Below, piece by piece: positions 42,361 to 52,339 of a DNA stretch of 64,000 nucleotides. Within the stretch, counting starts at the first letter, position 1; each line of letters begins with the position of its first letter. Below the pieces are notes generated by a model. The model was not told the DNA's origin. It worked only from the letters and a program-made list of their open reading frames with translations, and did no database searches. Location of the stretch: the NCBI GenBank assembly GCA_033064195.1, contig JARBJD010000190.1, positions 62,001 through 126,000 on the forward strand, read 5' to 3'. A program made the position numbers and the translations under genes. The DNA comes from Blattamonas nauphoetae. Its lineage: Eukaryota; Preaxostyla; Oxymonadida.

Positions 42361-42947
42361 AGTCCATTCACATTCCGTCGGTCTGATTGTGGCAGCCGGA
42401 CATTGTTAAGTCGTCCTTCTCTCGATACTTCTCAATCAGTTTTGATGAGTTAGGAAGGTGAGTGGGCGTCACGAATCAAAACGGGAGCAGTATCACGTGT
42501 TGTATCATATGCGGATAGATCACAAACTTCGGTATGTCGAAATTGTACCCAAACAGCAAAATACCAGACACATTTTCGAAACTGAGAAATACCTGAATCA
42601 TTTCGTGATAGTATCTTCGTGGGCTGCAACAAAGCACAAATCAGAAAAGAGGAAAAGTCATGAATCGAGAACTGAGGTAATTGTTGTTCAGAGATGAAAA
42701 GAATCGCAAAGGAAGGCGGAGAACAAATGAAGGTGAGAACAGACTCATGGTGAAGAGGCACGTAAGGTGTGAGATAGTCGATGGAGGAGACTTTTGCGTT
42801 CCTACGCGTGGATGGGGTTTAACTGTCCTGAAGAGAGAAATAATGTAGAAAAATCTAATAAAAAGATACTCAGGAGAAGAATAAGGAAGGATCGTTGATA
42901 CTGGTGGTTATCATAGCTTGATCCGATTCGGTGATGGGACGACAATC

Positions 42948-43895
42948 CAGTGTTGTCGGGCCCTTTGATTTGACTTAAGTCACGAGAAAATGACTTAGAT
43001 CGAAGTCACGGCTGGAAATGACTTCGTTCTAAGTCACCGTCTTCCATAAGTGAATTTCTGAGAGAAAAATCGAGGATCACGGATGAAGTCATGAATATCA
43101 AGTATGAACAACTCTTTCACACAATCTTTTGGTAGAGACACATCATTACAAACGAAAATAGAGACATGGAGCAGAGAGAAGTGCGGACAAAGCAGAACAA
43201 AACGTGACACAAGCCACAGCGACCATTCAGAAAATAGCCGTGATATAGTCAGAAAAAGGGGTTTTCCATCCGAGATGAGCACTCCACAGACGAGAGTCGG
43301 CGATTTGGGAATTTGATTAGTCATGAGAGAATCCGCCAGGATAAAAATTGTTGGATTGTTTTGTCGATCCATCGGAAGGTTGCTGACCAACGTGATGGAA
43401 TCACCGAGAGATATGATGTAAAGAACAGGATATAAAGTCGAAAAAGGAAACACTTCCATACCTGACAGTTCTAGAAGTGATTGAAAGAAAGAGACGTCGC
43501 AGATCACCATATTTTTGTGATGAAGACTAAAGAGCACTTTCTGACACTTCTAGTCAATCCCTCACAACTTTGTGAGTCATTTTCGTCAATTTGAATGTAT
43601 CCCAATAGACACGGCAGTCCTGTTTGGACGGTGGGTACTCTTCATCTTGGATTGCTGAAGTTGTTTGTGAGGCTGTACTGTGGATAGTTGATTCACCTCG
43701 TTGAGAATCTGTTTTTTGTTCGAGAGGAAGTCCTAACGGCGAACGTTTGAGATTCATTTCAAGATCACACCCATACAATTGAGTGAAAAGTGACAAATGA
43801 CTTACTTTCGATGAAATTTGACTTAGTCTTAAGTCACGGAAAAAAAGTGAAAAGTAAGTCGAATGACTTGGATCTAAGTCATTCCGACAACCCTG
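42948..43895. mobile_element. hAT-type element 2, nested in element 1
   Basis: 948 bp with ends CAGTGTTGTCGG and the complement of CAGGGTTGTCGG. The 8-bp target duplication CGACAATC lies at 42940-42947 and 43896-43903. Near each end are several AAGTCA/TGACTT words, many forming short palindromes (GACTTAAGTC). There is no transposase; an internal minus-strand frame (43537-43034) has no recognisable domain. It is non-autonomous. Confidence 0.88.
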
Positions 43896-44179
43896 CGACA
43901 ATCTATCTTGAGCGAGATCATGAGGGAAAACGATAAATAAGGTCCGAGAAGAAAAAGAATACTATTTTACTGTTCTTTAAATCAGTGGAAAAGCAGTCAG
44001 AACCAAAAGGAAGAGTCGGTGTCGGTCGGACAGGCCGACTTTTTGTCCGATGTTGGGGAAAGACAGACCGACTCAGGGACTCTTGAACCACGACCTCTGA
44101 AACATTATTTTTGTGAAAAAGGAGATGAAGAAAATGTAGAGATGCTGTGAATCAAAAATGAGAAAAAGTGAACATTAAA

Positions 44180-44252
44180 GTGACTCTGACGGGATTCGAT
44201 CCCTGGTCCGGGGAGCAAAAAGCATCCGCGCTACCACTCGACTAAAAGGCAC
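44180..44252 (-). tRNA. tRNA-like sequence, probably a degenerate tRNA or Pol III promoter relic
   Basis: 73 nt on the minus strand. It has an A-box match TAGTCGAGTGG and a B-box-like GGATCGAATCC (one mismatch to GGTTCGAATCC). The 5' GTGCCTT and 3' GAGTCAC can form an acceptor stem with one mismatch and a G-U pair. The middle GCTTTTTGC could present a UUU anticodon (Lys), but the anticodon and T stems are imperfect. It lies inside hAT element 1, so a pseudogene or SINE head is more likely than a working tRNA. Confidence 0.35.
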
Positions 44253-44484
44253 TTCAAAAAAGTCGCCGACTCTTTTATTTTTAGGGACTGGACTCGATGT
44301 CTTCAGACCGACCACTGCCCATGCCTACCCCCATCTGTCAGAATCGGTGTTTGTTAATGTCTTTTCTTTCTCTTTCCAGTTCACTATTTATGGTCAAGGA
44401 ACATTTTTCAGAATCGACAGAATCGCAGAACAGCAGAGTTCAACGCTTTTCGCCCCGAGAATGAGGAATGTCACATGGGAATGA

Positions 44485-45467
44485 TGCGTGAATCAGTGCA
44501 GGGATGATTTCTGCGGTCTTTTCGAAGACACTAGACATCGAATCGGACAACACACAATCAACATCATTTGACTCGTCATATCTCAGCAAAACTGTTGTCT
44601 CATGAAGGATGCTGCATGAGAATGAGATGGACCCACTTGAGCTTGAATTGGACAATGCGAATGAGAAAACCAACAGATGTTTCAAGACGACAACACAACA
44701 ATCTCCGATTTATCTTCTATCTCTTCTGATTGACGGATACGACTTCGTGTATGTTGTTCACTCCGTTTTTGCCATTGATTTCTCGATTCTGCACTTTTGT
44801 GTGCCATTCCTGCCTTTCTTCATCATTTCTCTCCGATTCTTCTTTCCCATCAGATTCGACGGATCTTGCAGTGATTTCGCCTTGTGTGTCCATTTCCTGT
44901 CGATTGCGGTGACATAGATGACAAGGAGGGTGGAAGAACAGATTGTGTGAAGGACTGAGAAAGAGTGGAACAGTGCTCACGTGGACGAAGTGTGAAGTGG
45001 GGATTGCAGCTCTGAAGTGTGGGAGGGCCATTTGGGAGCACATGCACGCCGACAGTTTTGATGAGATGCCCGACATGCGATGGGCAGGCAACGATTTGAC
45101 ATCTCGTCCATCTCGGAGGACACCAACCAACTCCCCTGCTCTTCACCCTAACCTCTACCACCACTTGCCGTTGTGTGATTCTGCGGTGGAGATGGAAGTT
45201 GTTCTCGACCGTGATACCTTTCAAGCTCAAAGTTTTCATCCCAATTCATTCACAATGTTTCATTCTTTCCCATCCATCATCTTTCTGAATTCCGATCATT
45301 GGTGTCTATCAAACAAATGAGAGTATCACCCCGATAACTTCCCCATTCTCATTTTCATTTCACCGTTGGTGGGCATGATCAACTTGTTTTCGTTCTGTTT
45401 CCAGACCACATTTCAAAACCAGATCTATTTCCCCTCTGAGTATTGAGCCCAATCGACTACTGAACGA
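44485..45467. repeat. SPRY-array spacer, copy 1
   Basis: Close to the spacers at 54097-55076 and 55868-57247. Each has an open stretch with EKTNR(R/C)FKTTTQQSPIYL and LLIDGYDFV, then IDFSILHFCV. A later conserved part covers AAGTGTGGGAGGGCCATTTG. The last 25 bp (TATTGAGCCCAATCGAC...) form the leader before the next SPRY start codon. Whether any of it is coding is unclear. Confidence 0.6.
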
Positions 45468-46134
45468 ATGGGCCATTCATCTTCCTCATTGAGGAAAACG
45501 ATGGCAAAATCGAATCCAGCACTCGCTGAACAGAGGCAGAGTCGGAATGCACAAGTGCAACAATTCGTTCTGCCTCCTCTTCTCTTCACCAATCCTGCCC
45601 ACTTCATTGTGCATTCATCGATCATTACTCGCTCTTCAGTTGCCATCACTTTGATGGAATATTCCGACATCAGCTCCCTTCTCCTCCAATCTCCAATCTC
45701 AAAAGGAATAACGACGGTGACTATCACGATTCTCTCTCTTCCCACAGTCGGGTGTTTGTCTTTTGTCTTCACCATCGTCTTCAGCTCGTGTTGGAGGAAT
45801 CCGATTTGCTCTCATCGATTCTTCCGCCCCAATCCCCAAATTGGGAGAATTCATTGGATATGATGTTAAGGGTGTATTTCCCTCTCTGTTTATCTCTTCA
45901 GATTCTCTCTCACTCTGTACACCGACTGGTCTTTTCTGCCGCAACACTCCATCCACGCGATACCGACCTCGAGATGTCTCGTATAGCCCACATTTTGAGG
46001 AAGGAGATTGTGTGCGGATGGAGGTGGACATGGACTCCAAACCTCGAACGGTCCGATTCTTTATGAACTGGCAGGGCTCAAATGCATTCACAGAACGAAC
46101 TTCGTTCTTTCTCAGCAAAACTGCTCTTTCATGA
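45468..46134 (+). pseudogene. SPRY gene copy 2 (subfamily B), truncated
   Basis: Exon 1 45468-45750 (MGHSSSSLRKTMAKSNPALA), exon 2 45785-45871 (GGIRFALIDSSAPIPKLGEF), exon 3 from 45902 (EGDCVRMEVDMDSKPRTVRF). After RFFMNW the SPRY sequence is lost and joins spacer-like sequence (FFLSKTALS, matching the SKTVVS region of the spacers), so the end of exon 3 and exon 4 are deleted. Intron 1 has a GG instead of GT start, as in copy 1. Confidence 0.7.
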
Positions 46135-46239
46135 AGGATTGTGCCCAGAATGAGATTGAGCAGCTTGACGAGGGATGATGCAGTGCGAGTGAACCTGTTC
46201 TCGCCAGCGTTGGACTTCCCAAAACGATCTTTCCCTTCG

Positions 46240-46801
46240 CATCTGACCCCAATCGCTGCCTTCTCCCAGTTGGACGAGCATTGTCCATCGCGTCATCCCC
46301 ACCTCGACGAGCTGCACTGCATTCTCCAACAATCTCGGATTCTCGCTGGAAGGCCTCGCCCACTCTTTCACTCCGAATTGGCCGAACAGCAACGATGATG
46401 CGATGTCTGCACGCTTTTTGGGAAGCTGGATCAAACAGCACGTGTTTCCGTCAACTGAACAAGACTTCGAACCAGACATCGAAAAAGAATCATTCGAACT
46501 CTCATTGCCATCCACCAGCTCCCATCTTTCAACTCTCTCGAATGCATCTTGTTTCCTGGTCGGTGATACAGAGCAGTGCTCTGAAAGCAAATACTAGGAT
46601 CAAATCGGGTTAATTCCTCTGTTTTTTGTTTCTCGTCATTTTTTCGCGAAATGTGTTAATACTGGACTTCAATCCATCCCTCACAGAAACAATTCTTCAT
46701 GATCTCCATTGGTTGCCCTCAAATTGGTGAATCTCGTCAGATGGACATTTGATTCTCCATTCATGGGGTGGATCGATTTCCTCTCTTTAAAAGTTGATGT
46801 C
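46240..46801 (+). repeat. Duplicated leader segment of SPRY subfamily A, copy 2
   Basis: Counterpart of 39080-39642. It contains an open frame (NNLGFSLEGLAHSFTPN, MSARFLGSWIKQHVFPS, LSTLSNASCFLVGDTEQ) ending at 46597. The frame may be a small gene fragment. The following 200 bp up to the SPRY start codon are also shared with copy 1. Confidence 0.55.
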
Positions 46802-47643
46802 ATGATGACTGCTCGTCAATCATCCTTCCAATCATCCCTTCAATCATCAATCATCGATGAAACTGCCGACGAAGTTGCAGAAAATTCGTTTCACCCTACT
46901 CATTTCATTCCTTCTGATTTCGAAGTAATTCTTCGTGTCCCAACCCAACTCATGGCCTTGCCTCCTCTGCTCTTCACGAATCCTGCCCATTTCACAATCG
47001 ATTGGACCACAATCACTCATTCAGCAATCAGCCTTCCTTCGAAAGAATGTAACGACGCCAGCTCCGTTATCTTGGGAGACTCTGTCACAAAAGGAACTGT
47101 GTCAGTCACTATGACGATTCTCTCTCTTCCCATCCCCAGTACGTACTTGTTTTCTTCCCCATAACCTTCAGATCGTGTTGGATCTGTCAGAATGGGTCTT
47201 GTTCAATCAACTGCCGCTGTCCCCCAATTGGGTGAATTCATTGGATGGGATGTTAAGGGTGTGTTTCCCTCTTCCTCATCTCTTCAGATTCACTCTCACT
47301 CAATTCATCAACTGGGAATCTCAGCCGCAACACACCATCCACAGGATACTCGCCTCAATTTGAGTTCTGCCACTCTCAATTGAAAGAAGGGGATTGTGTG
47401 CGGATGGAGGTGGACATGGACTCAAAACCTCGAACAGTCCAATTCTTTGTGAATGGAAAATGTGGTTTCTCTTTCGTGTCTGGTCTTCCCCCATCTGTCA
47501 GAATCGGAGTTTGTTTCTTTTTGTTTTCGTTCTCTTTCAAGTTCGCTGTTTCTGGTCAAGGAACATTCTGTCGAATCGACAGAATCGCACGACAAGAAAG
47601 ACCAACTCCAATCACCCCAGAAATGCGAGAAATCACGTGGTAA
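46802..47643 (+). CDS. SPRY-domain protein, copy 3 (subfamily A), intact
   Basis: Four exons: 46802-47138, 47172-47258, 47288-47508 and 47542-47643, joining in frame to 248 aa. The introns are 33, 29 and 33 bp with GT...AG ends. The N-terminal half is a Ser-rich beta region (ALPPLLFTNPAHFTIDWTTI, SVTKGTVSVTMTILSLPIP). The SPRY core is EGDCVRMEVDMDSKPRTVQF, then GFSFVSGLPPSVRIG and, after intron 3, VSGQGTFCRIDRIARQERPT. Exon sizes 87 and 221 are identical in every complete copy. There is no signal peptide or membrane helix, so a cytosolic interaction protein is likely. A second in-frame ATG follows immediately; either may be used. Confidence 0.8.
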
Positions 47644-48102
47644 TCCCACCAAAACACTGACGTTCATTCTGACTGCTCCATCATTCCCCGTTCTCTCTCA
47701 ACTCTGCCCTCTTCACGATGTCATTCGACTGTTCTGAATGACGTCCGTGAAGAGTCACAAACCCCATCCCAACGAACTTGAGGATGCAACAATCAAACAC
47801 AAAGACAGAATGGACAGAACCAGCCCTCGCAAACGCAAACACGCAACAATCGACACTAAATATCTCTGAACACTCCAGACAGCAACATTTCACGAGCCAT
47901 TCCGACATGCATGCCTTTTGTGTCTGTTTTTATGCTCTTTCGGTGGAAGTACTCCTCTATCGTCTCTCTGCAATCACTCCATCTGCCTCCCGACACTTCC
48001 AGATCAATCAACAGTACCCTTTATCATCGATTCTCCCTCTCTCGTTGGGACTGGGGATCGACCAAGTTTTTTTGGAACCAAACGAATCAAGAGAGCGAGA
48101 CA
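47644..48102. other. Spacer after SPRY copy 3
   Basis: No gene is recognised. 47720-47900 shows weak similarity in word use (CGCAAACACGCAACAATCGAC) to 52830-52860. The last 8 bp lead into hAT element 3. Confidence 0.35.
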
Positions 48103-48110
48103 GGGAAACG

Positions 48111-49840
48111 TAGGCTTGTCTGACCGGCCAAAAGTGCCGGTCAGTGTCAGTTCACTTTTTTTCAAAGGGTCCGATCTCACCAGATCAAGAAACATCATAT
48201 ATTCATAAGAAACTGGCACGATTGCAGATAATAATGTCACTCTGTTCTTACTGAAATCATGTAACAGTCACTTTTCAATTCTGTCCGCGATCCGTCCCTC
48301 TTTCTTGATTCTGGTGCGCTCGATCACGACTGGGACTAGATTGTGGATTAGAGTGGAAGGATCGGACATGCCTGATGGAAAGACAGTCACTCCGACGGTC
48401 TCGTCCGACGGTCTCGTCCGACGAGTCGTCGTCCTCGTTCGCCGTGTCGATCTCGACGACAAGAAAAGGATGGATCTAACCTCCATGATAGGGATGATCT
48501 GACTCGCTTCAATCCAACACGACAAACAAAGTGGACTCGTTCAGACATGGAGGAGGACGGTCGTCTTTCAGATTAAGCCCAACTCCGTGATGACAAGCAA
48601 CGTGAAAAGGAAGAAGAAGGGAAGAAACAAAAGGAAGACGATGAAGTCAACCGAAAACTCGAACAGCAACAACTTGAAGTCAAAATGCGGCGGCAGCTCG
48701 AAGAAGAAGCCAAACGAAAAGAAACCGAAGAGATTCTTGCCAAACTCCAACGTAGAAACGAAGAACTAATGCAAAGTGAAGACGAACTTCGCAGAATGCT
48801 GTTGGAGGATATTAACTGCACAATCACGAACGCATGCTACCGTTTTCTTGACGAGCTGTCGAGTGAGGCATCGCTTTACACATTCAGTCCTTCTCTCTTC
48901 GAAAGAAATCATTGTAGCCGTCACGCACGGATCTGGAAACATGAGTCCAGCATCAGAACCAATTTTGATCCTGCATTCTCCTGCACCAAGACGTGGAGTT
49001 GGATGAAGAGTGAATAGAACTGGCAGTTTGTTCAGGAGCTGACTCACGCCAATCTATCGTGCCAGATGACATCTTCAACCAGAATCGAACATCATCAACA
49101 GGATCTCCTCGTTCGCCTTCCCAGGACTCTTCTTTGTTCTCTCTCTTTCTCCACTTCATCATTCACCTCCTCTTCCGTCATCGCAAGGACACAATCGCGA
49201 TCAACCGATATTCTGCTCATTACGAAAGAGATGCCGACGGATAAATTGATAAAAGGAACGCAAGGATCATCCAATCCTACGAATTGCACTCCTCGACCAG
49301 ATCATCGTCGATGTGTTCGACTCATCCAAGCAACGACTGTGATTGATTCTTGATATCAACGGGAGAGGAATGGAGAACAGAACATGGGGAAAAGTGAGCT
49401 TACAACATGTCACGGAAAGGCGCAAGACAGTGGAAGACTACAGTGTACATATCAGGCCAGACATAATGTACATGGACATCTACTTGGTTTCTTATTTCTT
49501 TATTATCAACGAATATGAGATTTCACTTGTTTTTGACTTTTTCCAATCAGCCTGGAACAATTAATGGGTCGATCAACACTAAAAGTTATCGAACCAAAAG
49601 ATTCGGTTATATACAAAAAAAACTACATGAATAGATTGAAATAAGTGATTTGAAACAAAACCAGCTTAGATCCAGAAGAAAAGACTCTGAAAATCATGCA
49701 ATTGAGTTTCGGTCAATTTAAATCTGTTCACCTTCGGAGAAACGGTAACTCTCGATAATGGGTTTCAGAATTTCTCCGGTCAGTGACCGTCAGTACTTTT
49801 CGGCGAAAACTGACCGGTCAGTGCCGGTCAGACAAGCCTA
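48111..49840. mobile_element. hAT-type element 3 with a coiled-coil gene fragment
   Basis: 1,730 bp. It has identical 18-bp terminal repeats TAGGCTTGTCTGACCGGC (left, with its complement at the right) and an exact 8-bp target duplication GGGAAACG at 48103-48110 and 49841-49848. CTGACCGG/CCGGTCAG words repeat near both ends. No transposase is present. The interior is coding-like but unrelated to transposition. Confidence 0.92.
48600..49017 (+). pseudogene. Coiled-coil protein fragment carried by hAT element 3
   Basis: An open frame ending in TAG at 49015-49017. A charged coiled coil (EEEGKKQKEDDEVNRKLEQ, RRQLEEEAKRKETEEILAKL, NEELMQSEDELRRMLLEDI) is followed by ITNACYRFLDELSSEASLYT. The style matches the coiled-coil regions of host kinase/SPRY proteins. 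No start codon context or full domain is present, so it looks like a captured piece of a host gene. Confidence 0.45.
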
Positions 49841-49992
49841 GGGAAACGAGAAAACAGCTGAGGAGACTTTTAACAGCGCAAGGTGTGCTCGATATAATGA
49901 CTAAAAGGAGTGAGTGGTAAATCGCGGATGACAAAACAGCTTTTGTTTCCTTGATCACCCATTCTTATTTTCTCGCGACAATTGCCAGCTTT

Positions 49993-51930
49993 ATGAGTGA
50001 CCAAACTTCAGCCAAAATTATCTCGTCTGAACCTACTCAGCCCTGTGTGTCTCCCAATTGCTTTTCATCATTTCCAGATCATTCAGCCTTCGTCGATTGG
50101 GATGTTGAACAACCAGAACCTGATCTTGACCTCATATCCTTGTATCGGTCTCTGGTCCAAATGGTCAAGGACGGTCATCCATTTGATGGTGTGTTGACAA
50201 GGAAAGTGGACCACCTTTTCAATACAATCATCAATCGTTTCTTTCAAAACCCTGACGACTTCATTCGTGGTCTGGTCCCATCGTCTGCCGATGAGTCTGT
50301 GAAGGCATTTGTGTCTTCAATGGTTGTACTCACCTCGTCAGCCAACGAATCAATCACTGAATCCACGCTGAGGGTGGTCACAACTCTGATCAGCCAAACA
50401 TCCTCCACCGTCAATTGGGCGATTCTCTTTGAAAGGTCGCAAAACACTATGGTGCGTCCCAAAAAATCATTTTTTGCACAATTACCGTTCATCTGTTTAG
50501 TCGACAGAAAAAGAGTGAATTACTGGATTTCAAGTAGGATCGCGTTCGATAAAGCCATTTTTTGATCCGGACACTTTTGCACACTTTTTATCACAGAACA
50601 AGTTGAAAAATGGAGAAATGATGTAAAACAACGTAAAAACCCTATTCTGTGTGAGAGAACCAATACAAATACATCTATTGAAGAAAAAGACGTGAAAAGT
50701 GCGGATCGGAAGATTCGACAAGATTGATGAATTTAGACTTAAGAATTGGAGAGACATATCCAATTAAGGTGGTTTGAGATATAAAGTGAAGGGAAATTGA
50801 GATTGATCTGAATTAGAGGACAAGGAGGACGATCAACAAGTCCGTGTCAGTTTGTGATCTATAAGATGAGAAATTCATGACAAAAGATACATGATCGAGT
50901 GAAAACAGGAGAAAGCATCAGATAGGTGAACAGGCCAGATTGTTTTCTGCCTGTTAGACACGATCCGTCTCACCTGAGAAAAGTGCTGAGTGTCTGTCAA
51001 TGTGAACGAAATAAATGACACAAACCAAAAGAATCGCATGCAATACACGGTATAAGGTCGGTTCAATCATCGATCTGACCGATTAAAGTTGTTTGATGGA
51101 GAATGAGTCACCTGATCTTTGAATTTGTAGAAAAGTGAGTGAAAATGAAAAAAAGAGATAATATAAACCTTCAAGATGGAGATTTTGATTGTTCCTGGGA
51201 GATGAATAGCTTTCTCAACGATCTTTCAAATGTTGACGGAGTTGTAACGCACGCGTCCTTTCATTCAGAATCGCCCAATTTGTCTCTCATCAACCTCAAT
51301 CTGATCCCCAAACTCCTCTCCTCTCTCCACTCACAGTCTCTTTCATTTGAAGATGCTCCTGGTGTCGTCTCTTCACTCATCATTGTCCTCATCCATCTCG
51401 TCCGACTTACATCACCACATATTCTTGAAACACTCGAAATTGAACATCATTTGGACAGAAACACTGTTTATGAAGCAGTTCTGCAACACATTCTTGTGCC
51501 ATCTGGAGCATTCATTCGCCACTTGTGCCTCAACCACCACTCGTTCGACGAAGAAATGATTTCACTACAATTCGTGTCTCTTCTGGCTCAGATCATCCGC
51601 ATCTCTCCGTCTCACCCTCAAACGATGCATTTCATCCAAACACTGCCCGTTCTTCTCTCGATCCCAAACTTCCTTACTTCTTGCCCTTCTGATCTCTCCA
51701 AAATGTATTGTCTTTCGAATCTGATCGTTGTGCAGACAGAATGGAACGAGCAGGAAGGAAGCATTGGTCGGTCGGGAACGATCATTTCTGGCTGCCTGGC
51801 GATGGAGGGATTCTCGGATGTGCTGGAGCAGATGACGATGACCGACAAGGAAGGAGACAGCGGAGGATATGCCGTGGAGTTTGCGATCTCGTTGTCGGAC
51901 TTGTTTGGAGTGAACTGTCGGAAACGATAG
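49993..51930 (+). pseudogene. Armadillo-like gene interrupted by an 860-bp element
   Basis: Coding parts are 49993-50416 (MSDQTSAKIISSEPTQPCVS, LYRSLVQMVKDGHPFDGVLT, GLVPSSADESVKAFVSSMVV) and 51281-51930 (LIPKLLSSLHSQSLSFEDAP, YEAVLQHILVPSGAFIRHLC, RSGTIISGCLAMEGFSDVLE). They are in the same frame, and removing 50417-51280 (element plus one AATT) reads SSTVNLSLINLNLIPKLL without a stop. This fits the relatives at 17652 and 37976. The allele without the element would encode about 357 aa. With it, translation stops at 50563-50565. An earlier ATG (49951) is in frame. Confidence 0.8.
50417..51276. mobile_element. Non-autonomous (MITE-like) element, 860 bp
   Basis: Ends GGGCGATTCTCTTTGAAAGG and the complement of GGGCGATTCTGAATGAAAGG (17 of 20 identical). 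AATT flanks both sides (50413-50416, 51277-51280) as a 4-bp target duplication or palindromic target. There is no transposase frame. The right end matches the end of the transposase-bearing element at 9175 over 14 bases, so that transposase family is the likely mobiliser. Confidence 0.85.
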
Positions 51931-51956
51931 CAGAAGCGACACAGAATCAGCCGACG

Positions 51957-52339
51957 ATCTGTCAGCGAGGCAATTGGTTTTCGGTTCTTTTGGTTTTTTC
52001 AAAGGGTCGGATCAGAGCTGTTTTCGTGAAATGTGTCAATATGATTCAATAAGGACAACGAGGCTCAATAAATCGGAATAAAAACACAATTGATGTGTTG
52101 TTTCAATTGAATAGCTCACTGGAAAAGGCTCAACCAATGGTCAACCGAACTGGGGTTCTTCAATTCTTGCCTTTTCGTGGAAGGAGGTTCGTTTCAATTT
52201 GTGATTATGTGTTATTGAGTGTTGATTTTTGTCAAAGCAACGATAAAAGAGGAAAAGGATCACATTGGGTTGAAATGATGCAGATCCGACCCTTTGAAAA
52301 AAGCTGAAGAACCAAAAACCTATTGCCTCGCTGACAGAT
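51957..52339. mobile_element. MITE-like element, 383 bp
   Basis: Long imperfect inverted repeats: ATCTGTCAGCGAGGCAAT at the left and its complement at the right, continuing inward to TTTTTTCAAAGGGTCGGATC over about 55 bp. The middle is AT-rich and non-coding. The flanking AT may be a 2-bp target duplication. Confidence 0.75.

Larger units (their letters stand above)
40337..44327. mobile_element. hAT-type element 1 with captured coding fragments
   Basis: Terminal repeats TAGGCATGGGCAGCGGTCGGTC (left) and the complement of TAGGCATGGGCAGTGGTCGGTC (right) differ at one of 22 positions. The 8-bp target duplication CCCCCATC lies at 40329-40336 and 44328-44335. GGTCGG/CCGACC words cluster near both ends. 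No hAT transposase is recognisable. Inside are a PUF-like fragment, an unknown minus-strand frame, a nested smaller hAT element and a tRNA-like sequence. It is 3,991 bp long. Confidence 0.9.
39643..44484 (+). pseudogene. SPRY gene copy 1 (subfamily A), split by an hAT element
   Basis: Exon 1 39643-39979 (ALPQLLFTDSAHFTIDCTTI), exon 2 40013-40099 (VRIGLLESTAAVPKLGEIL), exon 3 starts at 40129 with GDCVRMEVDMDSNPRTVQFF, and exon 4 is 44380-44484 (GQGTFFRIDRIAEQQ, stop TGA). Exon 3 is cut at 40336 by the element 40337-44327. Leaving out the element and one 8-bp duplicate gives 208+13 = 221 bp, exactly the exon 3 length of the other copies. Intron 1 starts with GG where GT is expected. SPRY domains are protein-interaction modules; the partner is unknown. 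Confidence 0.75.

Noticed and set aside
40337-44327. Intact hAT transposase inside element 1
   Set aside because: No frame shows the hAT dimerisation region or RW motif. The longest frames are PUF-like, Ser/Pro-rich or unidentified.
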